NCBI RefSeq assembly: GCF_016864555.1
Contig: NZ_CP044011.1
Location: 3,925,501 to 3,989,500 of the forward strand
Source of the DNA: Sinorhizobium sp. BG8
Lineage (GTDB): Bacteria; Pseudomonadota; Alphaproteobacteria; Rhizobiales; Rhizobiaceae
Direction of reading: 5' to 3'
Length of the DNA stretch: 64,000 nt
Shown in pieces: positions 54,070-62,729 of this stretch. Within the stretch, counting starts at the first letter, position 1. Each line of letters begins with the position of its first letter. The notes beneath the pieces were generated by a model. It had not been told where the DNA came from and did not search any database. It saw nothing but the letters and a program-made list of their open reading frames with translations. The translations under genes and the position numbers were made by a program.

Positions 54070-54534
54070 TTACCCGCGGCCACGATAAGGCTGCACGCCC
54101 TGGTCAGGGAGCCAGACGCCTTCGGGCGGGGCACCGGTCTGCCAGAAGACGTCGATGGGAATTCCCCCTCGCGGATACCAGTAGGCGCCGATCCGCAGCC
54201 ATTTTGGCTCGAGCAACCCGACCAACCGCTTGGCGATGTCGATTGTGCAATCCTCGTGGAAGGCACCGTGATTACGGAAGGAGTGCAGGTAGAGCTTGAG
54301 GGATTTCGACTCGACCAGCCAGCCGTCCGGAACGTAGTCGATGACGATGTGGGCGAAATCGGGCTGGCCGGTCATCGGGCACAGCGAGGTGAATTCAGGG
54401 GCAGTGAAGCGCACCACGAATTCTGTCCCCTGGTGGCCGCTTGGCACCCGTTCCAGAACTGCGACCTCCGGCCCGGCCGGAAGTTCGACCTTCTGCCCAA
54501 GCTGGGACAGGCCAGACACGTCGGTTGTCGTCAT
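54070..54534 (-). CDS. queF: NADPH-dependent 7-cyano-7-deazaguanine reductase
   Basis: 154-residue preQ0 reductase that makes preQ1 for queuosine in tRNA. The thioimide-forming Cys is in '[14 protein letters not shown]', with '[22 protein letters not shown]' (split here) supplying the Glu and His used in catalysis. Size is that of the unimodular subfamily. It overlaps the CDF transporter by 4 bp; a metal-transporter partner is conserved in rhizobia as I recall but has no clear functional link. Confidence 0.96.
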   Translation of the reverse strand: MTTTDVSGLSQLGQKVELPAGPEVAVLERVPSGHQGTEFVVRFTAPEFTSLCPMTGQPDFAHIVIDYVPDGWLVESKSLKLYLHSFRNHGAFHEDCTIDIAKRLVGLLEPKWLRIGAYWYPRGGIPIDVFWQTGAPPEGVWLPDQGVQPYRGRG

Positions 54535-55451
54535 TTCGATATCTCCTCGACTTTCACTTTCACGCCATGTGCCTTCTCCGTCTCCGGCTCCACATGGATC
54601 GCGATCTTTGCCCCGGGCTGCACCGCTCTTATGGCATCCTCAAGGCGGTCGCAGATATCGTGGGCGTCGCGAACCGGCATGATGGCGGGAACCACCAGGT
54701 GGAAGTCGACGAAGATTGCCTGCCCGGCGCTGCGCGTCTTGAGGTCATGGACGCCGAGAGAGCCGTGAGCGTGCGCGGCGATCGCGGCCTTGATTGCCGC
54801 TTCCTCCTCCGGCTCGATCGCATGGTCCATCAGCCCGGAGACCGAATGCGAGATCACCTTCCAGCCCTGATAGAGAATGTTGACGGCGACGAGAACGGCG
54901 AGCAGCGGATCGAGGATGGAGTAGCCGGTCAAAAGCGCAAGCACGAGACCGATCAGGACCCCGACCGAGGTAATGACGTCTGAAAGGATGTGTTGTCCGT
55001 CTGCGGACAGTGCCGGCGAGCGGTAGAGCCTGCCGGCGCGGATGAGCGTGAAGGCCCATGCCGCGTTGATGACGCTTGCGAGCATGTTGATCGCCATGCC
55101 GAGCGCCGGCGCCTCGATCGGACGCGGCGCGAGGACGGCAGGGATCGCCTCCCAGACGATAAGCATCGCCGCGACCGTGATCAGGACGCCCTCGATGACC
55201 GCGGAGAAATACTCCGCCTTGTGATGCCCGAACGGGTGGGTCGTATCGGCGGGGCGCGCCGCATAGCGGATCGCAAAGAACGCGACGATCGCCGCAATCA
55301 CGTTGACGATCGACTCGAGCCCGTCAGAAAGCAGCGCCACCGAGCCCGTGAACTGCCATGCCACGAGCTTCAGGCCCATGACGCCAAGGGCAAGCGGAAT
55401 GCTCCAGAAGGCCAGCAAACTGACGCGCCGGTTGATATCGCTCGATCCCAT
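54531..55451 (-). CDS. cation diffusion facilitator transporter
   Basis: 306-residue CDF exporter with six expected helices and a C-terminal ferredoxin-like cytoplasmic domain (from about residue 212). Metal-site residues are in '[12 protein letters not shown]' (helix 2) and '[16 protein letters not shown]' (helix 5 His and Asp), and '[14 protein letters not shown]' is the conserved loop. It probably exports Zn2+, Fe2+ or Mn2+ in exchange for H+; the ion cannot be fixed from sequence. Confidence 0.93.
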   Translation of the reverse strand: MGSSDINRRVSLLAFWSIPLALGVMGLKLVAWQFTGSVALLSDGLESIVNVIAAIVAFFAIRYAARPADTTHPFGHHKAEYFSAVIEGVLITVAAMLIVWEAIPAVLAPRPIEAPALGMAINMLASVINAAWAFTLIRAGRLYRSPALSADGQHILSDVITSVGVLIGLVLALLTGYSILDPLLAVLVAVNILYQGWKVISHSVSGLMDHAIEPEEEAAIKAAIAAHAHGSLGVHDLKTRSAGQAIFVDFHLVVPAIMPVRDAHDICDRLEDAIRAVQPGAKIAIHVEPETEKAHGVKVKVEEISK

Positions 55452-55592
55452 TTCCTTGCCCTTGACCTTACCCTTGCAGGTGCGAACGAATTGCAGAATT
55501 CGTCGCCCTTAACGCAAAACCGCGCGCACGATGGTCGTGCACGCGGTCTGTTTCGCGGTCATATCGGCCAAAAGAGCCGGCGTGTCAAATGC

Positions 55593-57782
55593 TCATGCGG
55601 CTTTCGTCTTGGCCTTGCGAGAAAGGTGCGCCACGACGTTCTCGATCATGCGCATTCCGGCATCTCCGCCGAGCGTCATGATCGATTCCGGATGGAACTG
55701 CACCGCCGCCACCGGCTCCTTCGAATGCTCGATCCCCATGATGGTCCCGTCGTCGCTTTCGGCCGTGATGATGAAGTCGCGCGGGAGCGTCGAGGGATCC
55801 GCGAAGATCGAGTGGTAGCGCCCGACGGTCACTTCCTTGCCGAGGCCGGAGAAGACGATGCCGGGCTCCAGAACCCGGATGCGCGATGGCTTGCCGTGCA
55901 TCGGGATGGCGAGCTGGCGCAGTTCGCCGCCATAGGCCTCGGCCAGGGCCTGGAGACCGAGGCAGACGCCGAAGATCGGCAGGTTGCGGGCACGCGCTTT
56001 CTTGATGGTCGCCTTGCAGTCGAAGTCCTTCGGCGAGCCGGGTCCCGGCGAGAGCACGACGAGGTTGGGGTCGACCGTGTCGAAAACCTCTTCGGCGACC
56101 GGCGTACGCACGGTCGTGACCGTCGCGCCCGTCTGGCGGAAGTAATTGGCAAGCGTATGGACGAAGCTGTCTTCGTGATCGACCAGCAGGATCTTCACGC
56201 CGGCTCCGACAGCAGCGACATCGCGCTTGGTGCGTCCGGCATTGCCGGCCTTGGCGTCTCGTATGGCAGCGATCATGGCGGATGCCTTCAGTTCGGTTTC
56301 GGCTTCTTCTTCCTGCGGGTTCGAATCGTAGAGCAGCGTCGCGCCCGCCCTCACCTCGGCAATGCCGTCCTTGATGCGGATCGTGCGCAGGGTGAGGCCC
56401 GTGTTCATGTCGCCATTGAAGCCGACCATGCCGATCGCTCCACCATACCAGGCGCGCGGGCTCTTTTCATGCGCTTCGATGAAACGCATGGCCCAGAGTT
56501 TGGGCGCACCGGTAACGGTCACGGCCCAGGCGTGGCTGAGAAAACCGTCAAAGGCGTCCATGTCGTCACGCAGACGGCCTTCGATATGGTCGACCGTATG
56601 GATCAGGCGGGAATACATCTCGATCTGCCGGCGGCCGATGACCTTCACCGAGCCCGGCTCGCAGACCCGGCTCTTGTCGTTTCGGTCGACGTCCGAGCAC
56701 ATGGTCAGCTCGCTCTCGTCCTTCTTGGAATTGAGCAGCTTGAGGATCTGTTCGCTGTCGGCAATCGGATCGTCGCCGCGCTTGATCGTACCCGAGATCG
56801 GGCAGGTCTCGATACGCCGCCCTGAGACCCTCACGAACATTTCCGGTGAGGCGCCGACGAGATATTCCTGATTGCCCAGATTGATGAAGAACGAATAGGG
56901 CGACGGATTGATCGCCTTCAGGCGGTTCGAGATCTGCGAAGGCTTGCTGTCGCAGCGCTCGAAGAACTTCTGCCCGGGCACGACCTCGAACAGGTCGCCG
57001 CGCCGGAAGCTTTCCTTCGCCTTGACGACCAGCTCGGCATATTCGCCGGGTCGGTGATCGCCATGTGGCGGAATGGAATCGATCGTGCGGAATGGCTCGG
57101 GGGTGATGTCCGAAGCCTTGCCTTCTGTCGTCCTGCCATCCCTGGTGAAGTCGTAATGGTCGATCCAGGCCTTGGCCGCATAGTGGTCGACGACAAGGAT
57201 TTCGTCAGGGAGAAAGAGGACCATGTCGCGCTGGTCGTCCGGACGCTTCAGCTTGAGCTCGATGGCGTCGAACTGGAAGGCGAGATCGTAACCGAAGGCG
57301 CCGTAGAGGCCGAGGCTGGCGTCCTCGTCCGAATGGAAGAGATCGGTGACGGCGCGAAGCACGGTGAAAACCGTCGGCATCTTCGAGCGCTCTTCTTCCA
57401 TGAAGATGCGGTCTGGAACGTTGACGGTGAGGTCGAGACGGGTGGCCGTGGACGTGCCGAGAGTGAGTTCGGCAACGGAGGCGAGCCGCTCCGCGATGAA
57501 GGAGAGCAGAACCTCGCCACGGGCATTGTAGGCTTCGATCCAGACGGAACGGCCAAAGGACGAGATGGCGAGCGGCGGGTCGACCACAGCCGTATCCCAG
57601 CGGGTGTAGCGGCCAGGATACTCGTAGTTCGAGGAGAAGACCGCGCCGCGCCGCTCGTCGAGACGATCGACATATCCCGCGATCGCGTTCGCATAGTCCG
57701 CCTCACGCCTGCGCCGGGTGACGGTGATGCCGCCCCGCGTCACATAGGCCTCGGCACCATCCGCCAGTTCTTTCGTCACCAT
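55593..57782 (-). CDS. trpE(G): fused anthranilate synthase TrpE(G)
   Basis: 729-residue fusion of the chorismate-using TrpE domain (about residues 1-510; '[11 protein letters not shown]', '[12 protein letters not shown]', '[13 protein letters not shown]') and the glutamine amidotransferase TrpG (about 525-729; '[11 protein letters not shown]', nucleophile '[15 protein letters not shown]', 'QFHPESI'). It makes anthranilate, the first step of tryptophan synthesis. Start ATG 57782 has a GGAG site and gives exactly the length known for S. meliloti TrpE(G); a GTG lies 9 nt upstream. Controlled by the trpL attenuator just upstream. Confidence 0.97.
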   Translation of the reverse strand: MVTKELADGAEAYVTRGGITVTRRRREADYANAIAGYVDRLDERRGAVFSSNYEYPGRYTRWDTAVVDPPLAISSFGRSVWIEAYNARGEVLLSFIAERLASVAELTLGTSTATRLDLTVNVPDRIFMEEERSKMPTVFTVLRAVTDLFHSDEDASLGLYGAFGYDLAFQFDAIELKLKRPDDQRDMVLFLPDEILVVDHYAAKAWIDHYDFTRDGRTTEGKASDITPEPFRTIDSIPPHGDHRPGEYAELVVKAKESFRRGDLFEVVPGQKFFERCDSKPSQISNRLKAINPSPYSFFINLGNQEYLVGASPEMFVRVSGRRIETCPISGTIKRGDDPIADSEQILKLLNSKKDESELTMCSDVDRNDKSRVCEPGSVKVIGRRQIEMYSRLIHTVDHIEGRLRDDMDAFDGFLSHAWAVTVTGAPKLWAMRFIEAHEKSPRAWYGGAIGMVGFNGDMNTGLTLRTIRIKDGIAEVRAGATLLYDSNPQEEEAETELKASAMIAAIRDAKAGNAGRTKRDVAAVGAGVKILLVDHEDSFVHTLANYFRQTGATVTTVRTPVAEEVFDTVDPNLVVLSPGPGSPKDFDCKATIKKARARNLPIFGVCLGLQALAEAYGGELRQLAIPMHGKPSRIRVLEPGIVFSGLGKEVTVGRYHSIFADPSTLPRDFIITAESDDGTIMGIEHSKEPVAAVQFHPESIMTLGGDAGMRMIENVVAHLSRKAKTKAA

Positions 57783-57821
57783 GTCGCTCACTCCGTTCGA
57801 AGCCCGTCTTCTGGCGGCCCG

Positions 57822-57856
57822 AAAAGAAAAAGCCGCCTCGAAGATTTCGGGCGGCT
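57822..57856 (-). terminator. trpL attenuator terminator
   Basis: AGCCGCC and GGCGGCT form a 7-bp stem with a 12-nt loop, followed on the minus strand by TTTTCTTTTC. It lies between trpL and trpE(G), where transcription ends when tryptophan is plentiful. The released leader RNA corresponds to rnTrpL of S. meliloti. Confidence 0.9.
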
Positions 57857-57892
57857 TGTGCTCTCAATCACGCATGACTGGTCAAGGCCGCC

Positions 57893-57937
57893 TCAGCGAG
57901 CCCACCACCAGATCGAAATTTCACGCACGTTGATCAT
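57893..57937 (-). CDS. trpL: trp leader peptide TrpL (14 aa)
   Basis: Encodes [14 protein letters not shown], with three consecutive Trp codons before the stop. The final ISIWWWAR is the same as in S. meliloti peTrpL as I remember it ([14 protein letters not shown]), a peptide reported to act in trans on antibiotic-resistance mRNAs beside its role in attenuation. The ATG lies about 8 nt after the -10 box, consistent with a leaderless transcript. Confidence 0.95.
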   Translation of the reverse strand: [14 protein letters not shown]

Positions 57938-57945
57938 GGACGCGA

Positions 57946-57974
57946 TTGTTAGCGTGATCCGTGGACGAACGCAA
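57946..57974 (-). promoter_or_regulatory. trpL promoter
   Basis: TTGCGT (plus coordinates 57969-57974) and TAACAA (57946-57951) with a 17-bp spacer on the minus strand. The expected start of transcription coincides with the trpL AUG, as described for S. meliloti. Confidence 0.8.
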
Positions 57975-58175
57975 GACGGGATCGCCGCAGATGCAGGGCC
58001 TCCAACATGCCTGCCACATAGTCCAATTTCCGCTTTAGGTATTTCGCAACCAAAACCGAAAGAAGCGCGGATTAATCTCGATTCCCGAGAATTCGCTACT
58101 CCACCCCCTTTGCAGCAGTTTACGTAACATGATAGATGCTCAGAAAAATGCCTCCATAAGATTTTAGGGTCTTTC

Positions 58176-58487
58176 ATGGTTGAAGCCTTAGTCAACCAAT
58201 TCCGCGAACTCCAGGACAGGCTCCTGGAACAGAACGAGCGCTACGACACGCCGGAATTCCGTGCCTTGGACGCACGGATTACGGATGTCTTTGAATCCAT
58301 TTATCGTTACTCGCCTGCCAGCGTTGCCGAAGGCGAGGCGATGATCGGATTGTTCCTCGACATGATCTCGCAGACCAGCGAGGCGGAGAACAGCCGCCTG
58401 ATCGCTCGCGTCCGCAGGCTGACCTCGGAAGTCGTGGCGCTCGCGCAGAAACAATCCGTGCCCCTCTGCTACGGCGCCGGGATCTGA
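58176..58487 (+). CDS. small hypothetical protein
   Basis: 103-residue, mostly helical, charged protein ('FRELQDRLLEQNERYDTPEFRALDARIT'-like in pieces, possible coiled coil at 10-35). No family recognised. AGGGT before the ATG is a modest ribosome site. It is divergent from the trp leader with about 200 bp of AT-rich sequence holding both promoters; a possible -35/-10 (TTGCAG, 17 bp, TAGATG) lies upstream of it. GC-rich third positions support coding. Confidence 0.65.
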   Translation: MVEALVNQFRELQDRLLEQNERYDTPEFRALDARITDVFESIYRYSPASVAEGEAMIGLFLDMISQTSEAENSRLIARVRRLTSEVVALAQKQSVPLCYGAGI

Positions 58488-58586
58488 GCATCCTCGAATA
58501 ATTCGGCGAACAAACTTTCCTCACGTGCGTTCTGTACTCTCGACCTGGTCTTGCAGGAGAGGAGCGCGACAATCCTGAGGAGAGCG

Positions 58587-59426
58587 ATGGCAGCCATTGC
58601 GGCCTTGATGTTCCTTTCCGGTGCCTCCTTGCCGGAGGTTGGGCCGTTGCCCGAGACAAAGCCCTCTCAAGACACCGGCGATACATCAGGCTCGAAGCCT
58701 GAAGGAAACTCCGAGGAGACCAAGGGTCCGGTTGGTAGCGACGTTCAAGGCAAGAACCTGCCGGCCGCCAAGGAGGCCTCCCCTCCCGGAGAAACCGAGG
58801 GCGACAAGCCGACGGAGATCCCGGTGCCATCCGAAAAGGAGGAACCCGCTCCGCCCGTCGAAAAGGAAGATGCCGCGGCTTTCGCCAGATGTGTGGCAGA
58901 CCTCAAATCCCTGGGCGCGACATTCAAGGAAACTTCGCGCATCGATGATGGCAACGGTTGCGGGATCGACCGGCCCGTTTCCGTGAGCGCGCTTGGAGGC
59001 GGTGTCGACCTGCGCCCCGAGGGGGTGGTGCGGTGCGAGACGGCACTCGCACTCGCGCGATGGACAAAGGAAGCGGTCATTCCGGCACTCGGCACAGCAA
59101 TGCCAGGCGAGAAGCTCACCACCCTGAACCAGGCGTCCGGCTATGTCTGCCGCAAGAGAAACAACGCGGAGAACGGCAAGATATCCGAGCACGCCCGCGG
59201 CAATGCCGTGGACATAGCAGGTCTTCGTCTTGGGAGCGGCAAGACGTTCTCGATCGCTCCGCGCGACAAGGATTCCACGCTGGAGGGGGCATTCCAGCGG
59301 GCGATAACCGCCTCGGCCTGCCTCTATTTCACGACCGTGCTGGATCCCGGCAGCGACGCGGCCCACGAGACCCACCTTCATCTCGACGTCATCCACCGCA
59401 CGAACGGCTACCGCTACTGCTGGTAA
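58587..59426 (+). CDS. extensin-like family protein (putative peptidoglycan enzyme)
   Basis: 279-residue secreted protein: a hydrophobic N-terminus, a Pro/Glu/Lys-rich linker (about 15-90) and an extensin-like C-terminal domain (from about 95). The domain holds four or more Cys and the motifs 'SEHARGNAVDIAG' and 'ETHLHLDV', which look like the S-x-H-x6-D and H-x-H metal sites of LAS/M15 D,D-peptidases. The 'extensin' name is historical. ATG 58587 follows GAGGAGAG; an upstream TTG start is less likely. Confidence 0.87.
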   Translation: MAAIAALMFLSGASLPEVGPLPETKPSQDTGDTSGSKPEGNSEETKGPVGSDVQGKNLPAAKEASPPGETEGDKPTEIPVPSEKEEPAPPVEKEDAAAFARCVADLKSLGATFKETSRIDDGNGCGIDRPVSVSALGGGVDLRPEGVVRCETALALARWTKEAVIPALGTAMPGEKLTTLNQASGYVCRKRNNAENGKISEHARGNAVDIAGLRLGSGKTFSIAPRDKDSTLEGAFQRAITASACLYFTTVLDPGSDAAHETHLHLDVIHRTNGYRYCW

Positions 59427-59557
59427 ATAAACTCCCTCCCCGACCGTTGGGCGGAGACGTCATTTCCGTCACCGGCGACCTCAAATGCGCGACGTCCACC
59501 ACCTATCTGTACAGCACGCGCCGGCACTGCGGCGTCCCACAGCAAGGATTTCTCCTC

Positions 59558-60067
59558 ATGCCTCTCACGATGTACAAACTCTCCGTTCCCGTCTTTCTGC
59601 GCGGTCTGACCGTGCTCTCCACACTGGTCGAGAAGGCTGAAACGCATGCACAGGCCCGCAACATCGCTCCCGAGGTGCTCATCAATGCGCGCCTCTATCC
59701 TGACATGCTACCATTCTCGGCCCAGATACAGCGTGTCAGCGATACGTCGAAGAACGCGATCGGCAGATTGACCGGCACAACCCCGCCAAGTTTCCCCGAC
59801 GAGGAAAAGACATTCGCCGAGCTGAAGGAGCGGATCTCGAACACCATCTCCTACCTTCAGACGGTGAGCGAAGCGGATCTCGACGGTACGGACACGCGCC
59901 AGCTGACGCTGAACGTCGGCAAGCTGAAGGTGGATTTCACCGGCGAGGACTATCTGCTGAAGTTCGCCCTGCCCAACTTCTTCTTTCACGTGGCGACCGC
60001 CCACGACATCCTGCGCCACAATGGCGTGGAGGTCGGCAAGCGCGACTATCTTGGCCCCTACGACTGA
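59558..60067 (+). CDS. DUF1993 protein
   Basis: 169-residue protein with the DUF1993 pattern 'LTVLSTLVEKAETHA', 'RLYPDMLPFSAQIQRVSDTSKNA' (split) and 'FALPNFFFHVATAHDILRHNGV', an alpha-helical fold related to DinB-like bundles. Function unknown. AAGGAT precedes the ATG at 59558; the frame is open upstream through the previous gene, which I regard as accidental. Convergent with the haem receptor. Confidence 0.85.
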   Translation: MPLTMYKLSVPVFLRGLTVLSTLVEKAETHAQARNIAPEVLINARLYPDMLPFSAQIQRVSDTSKNAIGRLTGTTPPSFPDEEKTFAELKERISNTISYLQTVSEADLDGTDTRQLTLNVGKLKVDFTGEDYLLKFALPNFFFHVATAHDILRHNGVEVGKRDYLGPYD

Positions 60068-60132
60068 CGAGGCATGCCCGGCGAAGGCCAGGCCTGCCCT
60101 CGCCGCTCCTCAAGTGCGAAAGCAAATGGAAA

Positions 60133-60151
60133 CGGCGCCCCTCGGGCGCCG
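60133..60151 (-). terminator. terminator after the haem receptor gene
   Basis: CGGCGCCC / GGGCGCCG stem of 8 bp with a 3-nt loop, followed on the minus strand by TTTCCATTT. It lies 25 nt past the receptor stop. Confidence 0.75.
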
Positions 60152-60175
60152 CCACCACGAGATGGAACTCCGCTC

Positions 60176-62365
60176 TCAGAAACTCTGCGTAACCGAGATC
60201 TTGAAGTAGCGCCCCGCCTCCGAATAGAGCTGGGAGGCATTGGTGACGTCCTTCACCTCGAGAGCATCGAAGTAGGTCTTGTCGAAGAGATTGTAGACGC
60301 CTGCCTGGATCCGCAATCCCTCCGTCTGCTCGGGCTCCCACCAGCCGGTGAGGTTGACGATCCCGTAGCCTCCCGGGCGGGTGCTTGCCGTGGAATCCTC
60401 ATCCACCGCCGCTGCGGCAACGAGGCTGACATCGGTTCCCCAGGTCTCGGTCTCGTATCCTGCCCCGACGACTGCCTTGAGTGGCGCTACGGAGGCGAGG
60501 ATCTCGTCGGTGTCGAGGTCGACGCCATAGGCATAGGCGACGGAACCGTGCACGTTGAAGCCGTTCGAGAACTTCTTGTGACCCCTCGCCTCGAAACCGG
60601 AAATGCGGACGTTTGCGCGGTTGAAGAACTCGTAGCTGCCGATCATATAGCCGGTTTCTGCGACCACCTCGGTATCGATGAAGTTCTTGTAACGCGTCGT
60701 GAAGGCCGCCAGGCGGCCACCAAAGTCCTCGTCACCGAGATTCGCGCCGACCTCGAACCCGTAGCTGGTCTCGGCCTCGAGATCCGGATTTCCGATCTGT
60801 CTGTAGTAAGGAGCGTTGTCGTAGGTCGAGTAGAGTTGCGACACGTTCGGCGCCTTGAAGCCGGTGGCGAACTGGGCAAACAGCTCGACATCGGGACGCG
60901 CCTGCCATGCCGCACGCAGTTTCGGCGATAGCGCCATGTCGGTCTGCCCATCGGGAAGGCCCGCATAGCCGCCATTGTTCCGGTAGCTTTCGGTTTCCTG
61001 CGGCGTGTAGTCGTACCAGTCGAAGCGCAGGCCGGGCGTCAGCGAGAAGCCGCTCTGGCCGATCTCGATCCTGTCTTCAAAGAAGACGCCCACCCTTTTT
61101 GCGTCCGTCTCCGGCATGTCCGCCTGGTTGTTGTGGTAGAAGGCGCAGCTGTAGACATAGGTCACGTCGCAGCTGTCGTCGCCGGATGCGAACTGTGTCG
61201 TGGTGGATAGCGACAGATCGGTCCCGACCGTCAGCTGGTGGGCCAGAACTCCCGTCGAGAAGGAGCTGTTGGCAAAGCCTGAGAAGCCGATCGAGCGATC
61301 TTCGCCCGTGTTGATACGCGTGTAGTCACCGATCGGCGCGGTATTACGATAGCCGGTCGTCCCCTCGATGCGCTCGGTCTTCTGCCAGTAGAGCGTGGCA
61401 AAGGCGGAATCGATCAGGCTGTCTTCGGCGATCGCCTCGTAGCGATAGTCGAGCGAGACGCGATCGCGCGTGTTCTCGGAAATGCCGTCATAGTCGTCCT
61501 CGGCATAGGTCGTCCCCTGCTGGGACTTCAGGTTCGTGGTCGAGTCGAAATTGTAGTGTTCGGCGGTCACGCCGATCTGGTGTCCGCCTTCAAGGTCCTG
61601 GCGAACCTTGAAGAGAAGGTTCCTCCGGTCATAGTCCTCCGGATCGGCCTCGGTGCGCGTCGCCCCGTATCCGCCAACGTCTCCGCCGGTCTCCCGTTCG
61701 TGGCCCTTCTTGTAGCTGCCCTGGAAAAGAACGGAGGTGTCGTCGAACTTCTTCGCGATTGCTACCGAACCGCCCAACGAATTGTCTGATCCGTCGAAAC
61801 CGGTCTTGGCGATGCCGCCGAAGGTCTTGCCCTCGCCGATCAGGTCTTCCGGTTCAAGAGTCCGCAGCAGCACGGCGCCGCCGAGCGCACCCGATCCGGC
61901 CCGGCTGGAATCGGCTCCGCGCAGGATGTCGACGCTCGAAAGCGACGCGAAATCGAAACTGTTGGCACCGCCATAGGCGGATCTGACTGAATCCGAAATG
62001 TAGGGAATCGGGATACCATCGATCGTCGTGAGCACGCGATCGTTCTCGAGGCCGCGAATGTTGACGCTTTGTGTCGCCTCCACGAAGCTGACGCCCGGCT
62101 CGATCGTGTTGCCGAGGTCATCGAGGTCGTCGATGTCCTTCTTGGCGATTTCCTCCTTCGTCGTCTGCGTGGCGAGTGGTGTGTCCGCGACCGATCCTTT
62201 CACGACGCGCATGCCCTTGACGACAACAGGTTGAAGTTGCGTTTCGCCGCTTGTTGCGGCGGTCGTGCTCGTGGTCGCATCCTGGGACCAGGCATAGGGG
62301 GCTGACGTGACGGCGACGAGTGCGGTGCATGTGAAAAGAAGCGGTCGAAAATGCCGGGCGACCAT
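60176..62365 (-). CDS. shmR: TonB-dependent haem/haemoglobin receptor (ShmR/HmuR-like)
   Basis: 729-residue outer-membrane receptor: signal peptide of about 27 residues (to AWSQ), plug domain (about 50-165, 'VNIRGLENDRVLTTIDG'), and a 22-strand barrel ending in the terminal Phe of 'ISVTQSF'. The haem-receptor boxes appear as 'GFKAPNVSQLY' (FRAP-like) and 'IGNPDLEAETS' (NPNL-like). The position next to trpE(G) is as in S. meliloti shmR. Iron-regulated: an IRO-type box lies about 130 bp upstream. No His lies between the two boxes. Confidence 0.9.
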   Translation of the reverse strand: MVARHFRPLLFTCTALVAVTSAPYAWSQDATTSTTAATSGETQLQPVVVKGMRVVKGSVADTPLATQTTKEEIAKKDIDDLDDLGNTIEPGVSFVEATQSVNIRGLENDRVLTTIDGIPIPYISDSVRSAYGGANSFDFASLSSVDILRGADSSRAGSGALGGAVLLRTLEPEDLIGEGKTFGGIAKTGFDGSDNSLGGSVAIAKKFDDTSVLFQGSYKKGHERETGGDVGGYGATRTEADPEDYDRRNLLFKVRQDLEGGHQIGVTAEHYNFDSTTNLKSQQGTTYAEDDYDGISENTRDRVSLDYRYEAIAEDSLIDSAFATLYWQKTERIEGTTGYRNTAPIGDYTRINTGEDRSIGFSGFANSSFSTGVLAHQLTVGTDLSLSTTTQFASGDDSCDVTYVYSCAFYHNNQADMPETDAKRVGVFFEDRIEIGQSGFSLTPGLRFDWYDYTPQETESYRNNGGYAGLPDGQTDMALSPKLRAAWQARPDVELFAQFATGFKAPNVSQLYSTYDNAPYYRQIGNPDLEAETSYGFEVGANLGDEDFGGRLAAFTTRYKNFIDTEVVAETGYMIGSYEFFNRANVRISGFEARGHKKFSNGFNVHGSVAYAYGVDLDTDEILASVAPLKAVVGAGYETETWGTDVSLVAAAAVDEDSTASTRPGGYGIVNLTGWWEPEQTEGLRIQAGVYNLFDKTYFDALEVKDVTNASQLYSEAGRYFKISVTQSF

Positions 62366-62488
62366 GAAAAATACGTCCTTTCAACGGCATAGCTCGAGCA
62401 CTCCCTGAATCAGGGTGCGCGGAGCAAGGCCGGTCTAGATGGAGATAAAAGTCGGGGCGAAGCGATGAATCGCCTCAGTCATGTCACC

Positions 62489-62512
62489 TATAAAACATGA
62501 GTTTTATAATCA
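62489..62512. promoter_or_regulatory. iron-responsive (IRO/RirA-type) box at the haem receptor promoter
   Basis: Two overlapping elements: TATAAAAC-ATGA-GTTTTATA, a perfect 8-bp palindrome (62489-62508), and TGA-N9-TCA (62498-62512), the IRO consensus bound by the rhizobial iron regulator RirA. It is 124-147 bp upstream of the receptor start in the 364-bp gap (62366-62729). The rest of this gap, including the fhs 3' flank, has no gene I can support. Confidence 0.75.
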
Positions 62513-62729
62513 AGAATATAAATATGATTATTTTACTCATATTATTTCTGAACGTTTCCGGGCCGTCCCGGACAGTGTGATCCGTGCGCGGGTAACACCG
62601 GGAAGACGCGCGAAAAACGTCAGCGAGGCGTCGCTGCGACAAGACGCGCAGCGAGCCTTCGGGTTTGCTCTCTAATATCTCGAAGGTCGCTATCCCGGAG
62701 CCGATGGGGCTTTCCGGGGGGACGGGATG

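Noticed and set aside
54990-56825. 611-codon plus-strand frame opposite the CDF transporter and trpE(G)
   Set aside because: Antisense to two secure genes and crosses their intergenic region without a promoter or ribosome site.
62481-62675. 64-codon plus-strand frame in the haem receptor upstream region
   Set aside because: Its start lies inside the IRO box/palindrome, there is no ribosome site and no recognisable sequence; AT-rich promoter DNA explains it.
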